Shown piece by piece: positions 1-5,933 of a stretch of 9,958 bases of DNA. The stretch covers positions 1 through 9,958 of the forward strand of contig CABTZA010000057.1 in NCBI GenBank assembly GCA_902489225.1. Direction: 5' to 3'. The notes below the pieces were generated by a model. It did no database searches. It saw only the letters and a program-made list of their open reading frames with translations, and was not told the DNA's origin. Position 1 is the stretch's first letter. Every line of letters starts with the position of its first letter. The DNA comes from an uncultured Collinsella sp. Lineage in GTDB: Bacteria > Actinomycetota > Coriobacteriia > Coriobacteriales > Coriobacteriaceae. The translations under genes and the position numbers were made by a program.

Positions 1-1412
1 GTGGGCTCAAGCTCGCCTTGAGCAATGAGCGCGTTGACGCGCGACCTAACCTGGGAAATTGTGAGCCCCGTGCGCTCTGCCAGCTCACGCGTCCCCAGCT
101 CGCCGTAATGTTTGAGTGCCGTCACAATTAAGCCCCCGCCATGATCGACCGGCTCGATCTTTGAACGGTAAAGTACGACCTTGAACCGATCGAACCCCGG
201 GCAGAACAGGGGCTCGGCCAGACCATGCGCGCGCATGGCATCGATCATCATCGGGATGCCCGAGCCATTGCCCTCAGCCGGCGAACCTGCGCCATCCGGC
301 AGCGGGACAATCGACATGAGCTTCACAAGCGTCGCGTTACGGCATCGGGAGCTGCCGTCAAACAAGTTCTCGCGAGTCTTTCCCCCGTAAAGGCCGCCAG
401 GATTTGTCACCTCGACACGATCATCAAAGACGTCGACGGCAATCGATTGTCCACAGAACCGATCCCCGTATTCTCGATGGATTACGGCGTTGGCGATTGC
501 CTCGCGCAGAACCTCCTCGGGAATCTCAAGCGAGTCGACACGCGAGACGCCTTGGACGGTCGAGGTTCGCCGCAAATTCTTGGCGACGGCTGCGACGGCA
601 TCCGAGATCATCTCGCCCAACGTTCCCTCACAGATTGTGCGGTCCATGAACCTCAGCGACCCCGCCATGCCCTTCTGAGTTCCCGCATGGACAGCCACGT
701 CAATGAAGAGCTTGGGATAGAACTGCTGAGGGTAGGTGCCCACAACTAGGAGTCCAGCCTTGGTGACATTGCCCTGGGAATCAAGGATATTTAGGCGCTC
801 CAGCTTCGTTTGTTTGTCCGGCGCGCCGCGCATTGCCCGGGGCGTCAACGAGAAAGCCCGATCTATCGTACGGTCGACCAGCGTCTCGTCGAGATTGTCC
901 GCGCCCGCACCCGCCACCGCGTCCCGATCGCTCGGAGTCGCTCGACCGTATGACGCCAATGCGAGCACCTCGGTCGATGAAAGCGGCACATCTTTGTCAT
1001 CGATGCGCTTGTAGCTGCCGCCCTGGGCGCCCCGCTCTATGACATAGCAGGGCTTGCTCGACGGATCGAGCTCCTCAATCGTAATGACGAGAACGATGAC
1101 GTCCTGAAGCTCCACTCGCTCGATCGTGTATTTAGGCGGATTGGCCAGCTTTCCTCGACCGCCCGCATCACCCATGCCTGACACAAATTGGTTGAGCACT
1201 TTCTCGGTCTCGAAGTTCTCAACCGGGACAAAACCTGCGCGCTCACTCACTCCGAGCACGATGATTCCGCCGGCAGTGTTCGCGAATGCGCTCACCGTTT
1301 TCCACACATCGCGGGAAAGCGTCGTGGCGCTCTCCTTCACTTCGACGTTAAGATCATCCGAGCCCATACGCCTTAAAGACTCAAGCAGACCGGTCAGCTC
1401 GTTTTCGTTCAT
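1..1412 (-). CDS. AlbA_2 (Schlafen-fold) / HATPase_c_4 transcriptional regulator, 3'-truncated by window edge
   Basis: Reading from the ATG at 1412 towards the left edge gives 470 uninterrupted codons with no stop, so the C-terminus lies outside the window. Residues ~20-150 are an AlbA_2 (Schlafen-type nucleic-acid-binding) domain: E24-x-K26, then F43-A-N-T-A-G-G49 and the strand IIVLGVSE. Residues ~295-415 are a divergent GHKL-type ATPase domain (HATPase_c_4): REAIANAVIHREYGDR (303-318), D331-R332, NPGG (337-340) and a glycine-rich lid G381-N-G-S-G385. Residues ~426-470 (TRELAERTGLTISQVRSRVN) begin a winged helix. This order is that of COG2865 'predicted transcriptional regulator with HTH and ATPase'. 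Family members are poorly characterised; a DNA-binding, possibly autoregulatory role is inferred. AAAGGA lies 7 nt before the start codon. It is transcribed divergently from the M16 peptidase gene, 623 bp away. Confidence 0.9.
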   Translation of the reverse strand, partial: MNENELTGLLESLRRMGSDDLNVEVKESATTLSRDVWKTVSAFANTAGGIIVLGVSERAGFVPVENFETEKVLNQFVSGMGDAGGRGKLANPPKYTIERVELQDVIVLVITIEELDPSSKPCYVIERGAQGGSYKRIDDKDVPLSSTEVLALASYGRATPSDRDAVAGAGADNLDETLVDRTIDRAFSLTPRAMRGAPDKQTKLERLNILDSQGNVTKAGLLVVGTYPQQFYPKLFIDVAVHAGTQKGMAGSLRFMDRTICEGTLGEMISDAVAAVAKNLRRTSTVQGVSRVDSLEIPEEVLREAIANAVIHREYGDRFCGQSIAVDVFDDRVEVTNPGGLYGGKTRENLFDGSSRCRNATLVKLMSIVPLPDGAGSPAEGNGSGIPMMIDAMRAHGLAEPLFCPGFDRFKVVLYRSKIEPVDHGGGLIVTALKHYGELGTRELAERTGLTISQVRSRVNALIAQGELEP

Positions 1413-1489
1413 CTGCACGTCCTTTCGCTCGGTCCTGCGGAGAATGCCGCGGATAGATTTCCCTCGTCTCTCAGTTATCTCTCGAAATT

Positions 1490-1545
1490 ATCTCTCATCT
1501 ATCTCTCTATCTCTCGGCTTAGAGATAGAGAGATAGATGAGAGAT
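1490..1545. repeat. Perfect 25-bp-arm hairpin with 6-nt loop
   Basis: Arms 1490-1514 and 1521-1545 are exact reverse complements, separated by CGGCTT (1515-1520). The arms are made of alternating TATCTCTC-like pyrimidine tracts and their GAGAGATA complements. No U-tract follows on either strand, so it is not a standard intrinsic terminator. It falls within the predicted leader of the AlbA_2/HATPase gene, about 77 nt before that start codon. Confidence 0.85.
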
Positions 1546-1551
1546 GGAATG

Positions 1552-1616
1552 TCTACCATTTGCTTCATTTATACATATTTTTGCTGGTAGAACAATTGGT
1601 ATTGAGACAATACCAT
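1552..1616. promoter_or_regulatory. Operator-like inverted repeats with TACCA half-sites
   Basis: Two inverted repeats built on the same core. TCTACCA (1552-1558) pairs with TGGTAGA (1585-1591) and brackets the candidate -10 box. TGGTATT (1597-1603), GAGAC, AATACCA (1609-1615) sits directly upstream of the candidate -35. TACCA thus occurs four times in 65 bp, at 1554 and 1611 on the plus strand and at 1585-1589 and 1597-1601 on the minus strand. The arrangement suggests a regulator site; the regulator itself could be the adjacent HTH-bearing gene product (inference). Confidence 0.45.
1568..1595 (-). promoter_or_regulatory. Candidate sigma70-type promoter of the AlbA_2/HATPase gene
   Basis: On the minus strand TTGTTC (1595-1590) is followed after 16 nt by TATAAA (1573-1568), in a local AT-rich island within GC-rich DNA. 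It points at the AlbA_2 gene and would give a leader of about 150 nt. The -35 match is weak (3/6), the -10 good (5/6). Transcription start is inferred, not shown. Confidence 0.5.
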
Positions 1617-1722
1617 GATTGCCTGTCTCTTTGCTGCTCAGTTATCTCTCATATTTTTCTCTCATCTTCCTGTCATCTCTCATATTAGAGACGAATGAGG
1701 GACGAGAGATACGCGAGTGATG

Positions 1723-1899
1723 GACGAGCGAGGATTTTCGGACGGTCGGATATCGAGAGTGGATATTTGGACGGTTTTTGGGGCTTTTGCGGCAAATTCC
1801 GTCCAAATATCCACTCTCGTTCGATAGGTATCCGGAAATCCTCGCTCGTCCGTCCGAATATCCACTCTCGTTTGGCGAGTGTCCAATTTTCCACGCTCG
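1723..1899. repeat. Composite palindromic intergenic repeat (REP/BIME-like)
   Basis: Two motifs form a nested palindrome. Motif A (CGAGAGTGGATATTTGGACGG type) is at 1754-1774 on the plus strand, and in reverse complement at 1799-1819 (perfect 21-bp pairing, 24-nt loop), 1850-1870 (one change) and, degenerate, 1880-1899. Motif B (GACGAGCGAGGATTT) is at 1723-1737 and inverted at 1836-1850. The order is B-A-loop-A'-B'-A'-A'. It lies upstream of the M16 peptidase gene and carries no believable ORF or transposase. I interpret it as a mobile-type palindromic repeat or an RNA structure; a function is not evident. Confidence 0.75.
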
Positions 1900-1977
1900 T
1901 GCGGCGGGCACGCGAGCCCTTCGCCCAATCCGCTGGCATCGTCTCCAGTTCGCCGCAGGGTCGCGGCCCCATATGGG

Positions 1978-1983
1978 TATACT
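1978..1983 (+). promoter_or_regulatory. Possible -10 box upstream of the M16 peptidase gene
   Basis: TATACT, 53 nt before the start codon, directly after the palindrome CCCATATGGG (1968-1977). No convincing -35 hexamer is seen at the usual distance, so this is weak. Confidence 0.25.
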
Positions 1984-2021
1984 CTCGAGGATTCGACTCG
2001 ATTCGCCCCCGCTGGGGCGTC

Positions 2022-2028
2022 AAAGGAG
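2022..2028 (+). promoter_or_regulatory. Ribosome binding site that fixes the M16 peptidase start
   Basis: AAAGGAG ends 7 nt before the ATG at 2036. The open frame extends upstream to 1778 through the palindromic repeat, but that extension has no such site and no family similarity, so 2036 is preferred. Confidence 0.85.
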
Positions 2029-2035
2029 ACTGCAT

Positions 2036-5000
2036 ATGCCCACCACCTCAACCGACCCGCGCGCCGCAGCCGCTGCACTGCTGGTGCCCGGCACTACCTG
2101 CCACGGCTTTGCCGTCGAGCGCCGCGAGACCGTGCCCGAGCTCGACTCGGACGCTTACGTGCTGCGACACACTGCCTCGGGCGCTCGTCTGCTGTACCTG
2201 GCGTGCGACGACGAAAACAAGGCCTTTGCCATTGGCTTTAAGACGCCGCCGGCCGATTCCACCGGCGTGTTCCATATTCTTGAGCACTCGGTGCTGTGCG
2301 GATCGGCCAAGTTTCCCGTCAAGGAGCCGTTTGTCGACCTGATCAAGAGCTCCATGCAGACGTTCCTCAACGCCATGACCTACCCCGACAAGACCATCTA
2401 CCCCGTTGCCACCACCAACGAGCAGGATCTGTACAACCTGATGGACGTGTACCTGGACGCGGTGTTCAACCCGGCCATCTATACCAAGCCCACCATTTTT
2501 GAGCAGGAGGGCTGGCACTACGAACTGGACCTGCCGGAGGGCGACGGCGACAGCAGCGCCGCGAGCCTGCACGAGGGCACGCTGCGTTATAACGGCGTGG
2601 TGTTCAACGAGATGAAGGGCGCGCTGTCCGATCCCATGAGCGTGCTGGACGATGCCGTCAACGCCGCGCTCTATCCCGACACCGCCTATGCGCACGAGAG
2701 CGGCGGCGACCCGCGCGCGATTCCCGCGCTCACCTACGAGCAGTTCCTGGACACGCACGCGCGACACTACAATCCCTCCAACTCCTACATCACGCTCTAC
2801 GGCGACCTGGACGTGGACCGCGCACTGGCCTTTTTGGACGAGCGCTATCTGTCGCAGCCGAGTGCCGCGAGCCGCCGCATGGACGCTGCCGTTGCCGCCG
2901 GCGAGGACCCGTCCACGCTGGCGCCCAATCCGTTGGACGCGCAGGCGCCCGTGACCTGCGAGTACAAGCGCATCGAGATGGCCACCACACCCGAGAACGC
3001 CCTGGTGGGCCTGGGCCTTGTGCTGGGCAGCGCGCTCGACCGCAAGCGCACGATCGCGGCGGATATCCTGTTCGAGGCGCTGCTGGGCTCCAACGAAGCG
3101 CCGGTTAAGAAGGCCATTCTGGCCGCCGGCCTGGGCGGCAACGTGGTGAGCTACACCGCGGCCGAGAGCCTGCAGCCCTACGAGCTCATCATGCTGCAAA
3201 ACGCACAGCCCGGTGTGGCGCGCGAGCTGCGTCGCGTGTTCCAGGACGCCTGCCGCGACCTGTGCGAGCACGGAGTTCCGCGCGAGCGTCTGGAAGCCAT
3301 CATCAGCAGCAACGAGTACGACCTGCGCCAGCGTGACTATGGCATCGCCGACGGCGTGGCCATTGCGTGCGACGCGCTGAGCACCTGGCTCTACGATGAC
3401 GACGCCGCGACGCTGGCGCTCAAGTACGGCCCGGTGTACGAGGAGCTGCGTAGCGAGCTGGACGGCAGCTATTTTGAGGACCTGCTGCGCGAGCTGGTGC
3501 TGGAAAACGACCACATGGCACTGGTCGAGCTGGTGCCGGTGGACGCCGCCGAGGGTTCGGAGGGTGCCGAGGCCGCCGAGCTGGCAGCCAAGCGCGATGC
3601 CATGACCGATGCCGAGCTGACCGACGTGGTCGAGCGCACGGCCGCGCTGCGTGCCGCGCAGGAGGCGGAAGACACACCCGAGGCCAAGGCCACGCTGCCG
3701 CGCCTGCGCGTGTCCGACATTGGCGAGGCGCGCCCCGAGCCGCCACTGATCGTGGACACGACCGTGCCCATCCCCTGCCTGCGCCACGGCATCCCCACCA
3801 ACCGTCTGGCCTACGCCATGCAGTATTTCGACCTGAACTGCGTCGCGTTTGAGGACCTGCCCTATGTGACACTGCTCTGCCGCCTGCTTAAGCAGCTGCC
3901 CACGCGCGAGCACTCGGCCGAGGAACTCGACAACTTGCTCGCTGGCAAGCTCGGCTTTTTGAGCTTTACGACCGAGGTCATGACGCAGCCCGAAGTGGAC
4001 GGCGTGCGCCCCTACCTGCTGGTGAGCGCCGGCGCCCTGTCCGAGAAGATCGATGCGCTGGCGAGTCTGCCGCGCGAGGTATGGTCGAGCACGCTTTTGG
4101 CAGATGCCGACGCCGACCGCGTGCGCGACGTGCTCACACAGATTCGCATTGGGCTTGAGCAGGGCTTTATCAACAACGGCCACTCGGCGGCGCTCGGTCG
4201 CGCGATGAGCTACAGCTCGCCTTCGGCCGTGGTGCGCGAGCAGCTTTCGGGCGTGGACTTCTATCTGTTCCTGCGCGACCTGCTCGACCACTTTGACGAG
4301 CGCGTGAACGGGTTGCGTACCAAGCTTGCCGAGCTGGCAGGCCGCATCTTTGTGGCCGATGGCTGCCTGGCGAGCTTTACCGGCAGCGACGAGGACTTTA
4401 ACGCATACTGGGCCGCCGCGGGCGACCTGGAGCTGGGCGCTGGCGACGGCGCCGATGCCGGCCGCAACGCGCTCGTGGTGCCGACGCCGTGCGACCGCCA
4501 CGAGGCCTTTGTCATCCCCAGCGACATCTGTTTTGCGGCAAGCGCGTGCGACCCGCGTCGCTTGGGCATCGACGTGACGGGCGCCTGGGCGGTTGCCGCC
4601 AACGCGCTCTCCTACGACTATCTGTGGAACGAGATCCGCGTTAAGGGCGGCGCGTACGGCTGCGGATTCCGCGCGGCCGGCGAGCGTCAGGCGGCGTTCT
4701 ACACCTACCGCGACCCGGCAATCGACCCCTCGATTGAGCGCGTGGCGCGCGCGGGCGAATGGCTCGGCAGCTTTGATCCCGACGAGGCCGCCTTTGAGGG
4801 CTTTATCGTGAGCTGCGTGAGCGGCATGGACGCGCCGGTGAAGCCGTACGCGCTCACCAAGCGCCGCAACACGACCTACCTGGCCGGGCTCGATCCGCAT
4901 GCGCGCGAGGAGCGCCGCGCCCAGATGCTCGCCGCCACGCCCGGTGAGCTTCGCTCGCTCGGCGCCGACGTAACGCGCATCGCAGCCGAGTCACCCACCT

Positions 5001-5071
5001 GCGTCTTTGGCGGCCGCGACGTCATCGCCAAGAGCAACGCCGGCTTCAACGTCATCGACCTGCTGGGCTAA
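2036..5071 (+). CDS. M16C family zinc metallopeptidase (PreP/Cym1-like insulinase family)
   Basis: 1011 aa, close to the ~1000 residues usual for presequence-protease-type M16C enzymes, which fold as four tandem M16 domains forming a closed peptide-degrading chamber. The inverted zinc motif H80-I-L-E83-H84 is followed by the third ligand in GVVFNEMKGA (E192), the same spacing as in mitochondrial PreP. SGGDPRAIPALTYEQF and HYNPSN after it are typical of the family. Near the C-terminus NEIRVKGGAYG carries R868 and Y874, the Arg/Tyr pair that completes the active site from the second half, then FYTYRDP. No signal peptide or membrane segment is seen, so it is likely cytosolic and degrades unstructured peptides. 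Monocistronic: a hairpin follows at 5086. The long open frame on the opposite strand is a codon-bias shadow. Confidence 0.95.
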   Translation: MPTTSTDPRAAAAALLVPGTTCHGFAVERRETVPELDSDAYVLRHTASGARLLYLACDDENKAFAIGFKTPPADSTGVFHILEHSVLCGSAKFPVKEPFVDLIKSSMQTFLNAMTYPDKTIYPVATTNEQDLYNLMDVYLDAVFNPAIYTKPTIFEQEGWHYELDLPEGDGDSSAASLHEGTLRYNGVVFNEMKGALSDPMSVLDDAVNAALYPDTAYAHESGGDPRAIPALTYEQFLDTHARHYNPSNSYITLYGDLDVDRALAFLDERYLSQPSAASRRMDAAVAAGEDPSTLAPNPLDAQAPVTCEYKRIEMATTPENALVGLGLVLGSALDRKRTIAADILFEALLGSNEAPVKKAILAAGLGGNVVSYTAAESLQPYELIMLQNAQPGVARELRRVFQDACRDLCEHGVPRERLEAIISSNEYDLRQRDYGIADGVAIACDALSTWLYDDDAATLALKYGPVYEELRSELDGSYFEDLLRELVLENDHMALVELVPVDAAEGSEGAEAAELAAKRDAMTDAELTDVVERTAALRAAQEAEDTPEAKATLPRLRVSDIGEARPEPPLIVDTTVPIPCLRHGIPTNRLAYAMQYFDLNCVAFEDLPYVTLLCRLLKQLPTREHSAEELDNLLAGKLGFLSFTTEVMTQPEVDGVRPYLLVSAGALSEKIDALASLPREVWSSTLLADADADRVRDVLTQIRIGLEQGFINNGHSAALGRAMSYSSPSAVVREQLSGVDFYLFLRDLLDHFDERVNGLRTKLAELAGRIFVADGCLASFTGSDEDFNAYWAAAGDLELGAGDGADAGRNALVVPTPCDRHEAFVIPSDICFAASACDPRRLGIDVTGAWAVAANALSYDYLWNEIRVKGGAYGCGFRAAGERQAAFYTYRDPAIDPSIERVARAGEWLGSFDPDEAAFEGFIVSCVSGMDAPVKPYALTKRRNTTYLAGLDPHAREERRAQMLAATPGELRSLGADVTRIAAESPTCVFGGRDVIAKSNAGFNVIDLLG

Positions 5072-5085
5072 GGCACGGCAAGCAA

Positions 5086-5130
5086 AACTACCACGAAGGG
5101 CGCAGTTCACAGGCGCCCTTCGTGGTAGTT
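5086..5130 (+). terminator. 18-bp hairpin after the M16 peptidase gene
   Basis: Perfect arms 5086-5103 and 5113-5130 with loop AGTTCACAG, starting 14 nt after the stop codon. There is no U-tract on the plus strand; a short run of T follows on the minus strand. Probable terminator or transcript 3' end stabiliser. Its end abuts the LexA-like boxes of hicA. Confidence 0.6.
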
Positions 5131-5164
5131 CGAACACTTGTTCTATACGCACACATGTTCTATA
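5131..5164 (+). promoter_or_regulatory. Two tandem LexA/SOS-box-like operators upstream of hicAB
   Basis: A 17-bp sequence occurs twice with no gap: CGAACACTTGTTCTATA (5131-5147) and CGCACACATGTTCTATA (5148-5164), 15 of 17 bases identical. Each matches the Gram-positive/actinobacterial LexA consensus CGAACRNRYGTTYC at about 12 of 14 positions; the first has the full GAAC-N4-GTTC core, the second keeps only the GTTC half exactly. They overlap the candidate promoter at 5138-5166. LexA binding is inferred from motif similarity. Confidence 0.5.
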
Positions 5165-5166
5165 GT
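5138..5166 (+). promoter_or_regulatory. Candidate hicAB promoter P1
   Basis: TTGTTC (5138-5143), 17-nt spacer, TATAGT (5161-5166, 5/6 match to the -10 consensus). Both hexamers overlap the tandem LexA-like repeats, the arrangement expected of a repressible promoter. Confidence 0.45.
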
Positions 5167-5174
5167 AGAGGTGC

Positions 5175-5212
5175 TTGCATCGAACTGAAATTGCAACTAG
5201 AATATAGTTGCA
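5175..5212 (+). promoter_or_regulatory. Candidate hicAB promoter P2 with inverted repeat (possible HicB operator)
   Basis: TTGCAT (5175-5180), 17-nt spacer, TAGAAT (5198-5203, 5/6). The inverted repeat TGCAACT (5192-5198) / AGTTGCA (5206-5212) encloses this -10 and ends 14 nt before the hicA start. HicB antitoxins with a ribbon-helix-helix domain usually repress their own promoter through such repeats; that this is the site is inference. Confidence 0.4.
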
Positions 5213-5226
5213 GAATGTGAGGCGGG

Positions 5227-5490
5227 ATGACTCGATCCGATAAACTCATCGCCCAGCTGCTTAGCTGTCCTTCAACGTATAGATTTGCTGACTTTCTTAA
5301 AGTTATGGCTTCATATGGCTTTGAAATGGACAGCAAAGGCAAGACGTCCGGATCGCGCGTTCGCTTCTACAGGCCATCAGATGGCAGGATGTTCGTAATG
5401 CACGCGCCTCATCCATCTGACGAATTGACAGCGGGGACCATTCGAAACATCGTTCGCTTTCTGCAAGATGTCGGAGGTAGTCATGAGTAA
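5227..5490 (+). CDS. hicA: HicA family toxin (mRNA interferase-like)
   Basis: 87 aa, the usual size of HicA, a small double-stranded-RNA-binding-fold protein that cleaves mRNA when free of its antitoxin. Recognisable parts are FADFLKVMASYGFEM (20-34), KGKTSGSRVRFYRP (37-50) and HAPHPSDELTAGTIRNIVRFL (from H59). The SGSR motif occupies the place of the G-S-H motif that bears the catalytic histidine in characterised HicA toxins; here Arg44 stands there, as I recall for a subfamily with KTSGSRV. His59 and His62 are the remaining nearby histidines. The start at 5227 has GAGG 4 nt upstream. The gene overlaps hicB by 8 nt, the canonical toxin-first order. DNA here is less GC-rich than in its neighbours, consistent with acquisition. 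Confidence 0.85.
   Translation: MTRSDKLIAQLLSCPSTYRFADFLKVMASYGFEMDSKGKTSGSRVRFYRPSDGRMFVMHAPHPSDELTAGTIRNIVRFLQDVGGSHE
5473..5477 (+). promoter_or_regulatory. Ribosome binding site that fixes the hicB start
   Basis: GGAGG ends 5 nt before the ATG at 5483, inside the end of hicA. An in-frame ATG at 5468 lies upstream of this site and would lack one, so 5483 is preferred. Confidence 0.85.
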
Positions 5491-5812
5491 CGTTTTGGCA
5501 TACAAGGGTTATTTCGCCCCGGTCGAGTTCGATGCCGAACAGCATGTGCTAACAGGTATGGTCGCCGGCATTAGGGACGCAATCGTATTTGAAGGCTCCA
5601 CGGCTGAAGAAGTGGAGCAATGCTTCCACGACGCCGTCGACGATTACCTTGAGTTTTGCGCCGAGAAGGGCAAGGAACCCGAGCGGGCTTTTAAGGGCTC
5701 GTTCAACGTAAGAACGGGCTCTGAGCTCCACAAGCAAGCAGCGCTGGCAGCGGCAAAGAAGGGTGAGTCACTCAATAAGTTTGTGACTGAAGCGATCGCT
5801 GCGGCGCTGTGA
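5483..5812 (+). CDS. hicB: HicB family antitoxin
   Basis: 109 aa. The N-terminal ~65 residues match the partial RNase H-like fold of HicB that masks HicA: Y7-K-G-Y-FAPVEFD, GMVAGIRDAIVFEG (25-38), then AEEVEQCFHDAVDDYLEFC. After the linker, GSFNVRTGSELHKQAALAAAKKGESLNKFVTEAI (72-105) is a ribbon-helix-helix DNA-binding segment, giving the protein both toxin-neutralising and autorepressor roles by family knowledge. Translationally coupled to hicA through the 8-nt overlap. A hairpin follows 12 nt after the stop. Confidence 0.9.
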   Translation: MSNVLAYKGYFAPVEFDAEQHVLTGMVAGIRDAIVFEGSTAEEVEQCFHDAVDDYLEFCAEKGKEPERAFKGSFNVRTGSELHKQAALAAAKKGESLNKFVTEAIAAAL

Positions 5813-5824
5813 AGCCAACGTCGA

Positions 5825-5865
5825 GTCGAAGCCGCCACACAGGGCGCCTTTGTGGCGGCTTCGAC
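5825..5865 (+). terminator. Hairpin after hicAB
   Basis: Perfect 15-bp arms 5825-5839 and 5851-5865; after one mismatch the stem continues 3 bp (5841-5843 with 5847-5849) to a GCG triloop. No U-tract on either strand. It separates hicAB from the cyclo-ligase gene and probably ends the hicAB transcript. Confidence 0.55.
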
Positions 5866-5922
5866 GTTTGCCCAGATAAAACCAGCCAAAATAAGCCTGT
5901 CACTTTTTGGCAGGTTTGCTAG

Positions 5923-5928
5923 AGGAGG
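5923..5928 (+). promoter_or_regulatory. Ribosome binding site that fixes the cyclo-ligase start
   Basis: AGGAGG-type site (GGAGG core at 5924-5928) 5 nt before the ATG at 5934. A TTG-initiated extension from 5907 would place this site inside the coding sequence and is rejected. Confidence 0.8.
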
Positions 5929-5933
5929 TTGGG

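Larger units (their letters stand above)
1470..1711. repeat. Cluster of TATCTCTC / GAGAGATA short repeats
   Basis: TATCTCTC occurs exactly at 1476, 1489, 1500, 1508 and 1643; its complement GAGAGATA at 1528 and 1704. A longer 14-bp direct repeat, CTCAGTTATCTCTC, occurs at 1470-1483 and 1637-1650, flanking the hairpin and the promoter island. Several near copies (ATCTCTCAT) lie between 1650 and 1685. Contains no credible gene. Confidence 0.75.

Noticed and set aside
5..23. Inverted repeat GCTCAAG / CTTGAGC at the left edge
   Set aside because: Lies inside the winged-helix coding sequence of the truncated gene; 7-bp arms are within chance for GC-rich coding DNA.
225..749. Plus-strand open frames of 174 and 136 codons within 181-1536
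   Set aside because: They lie opposite the AlbA_2/HATPase gene, whose continuous 470-codon frame has clear domain motifs.
1700..1900. CRISPR array, because of the repeated 21-bp motif
   Set aside because: Copies are in mixed orientation, spacing is irregular (51 and 29 nt) and there are no cas genes nearby.
1642..2078. Overlapping open frames on both strands through the 1642-2078 repeats
   Set aside because: They are products of the palindromic repeats (similar peptides recur in different frames) with no ribosome binding site or domain.
2048..4900. A 950-codon open frame on the minus strand opposite the M16 peptidase gene
   Set aside because: Its product is low-complexity (rich in V, H, Q, G, A, R) and matches no family I know; it is the expected antisense shadow of a long gene with strong GC bias at third positions.
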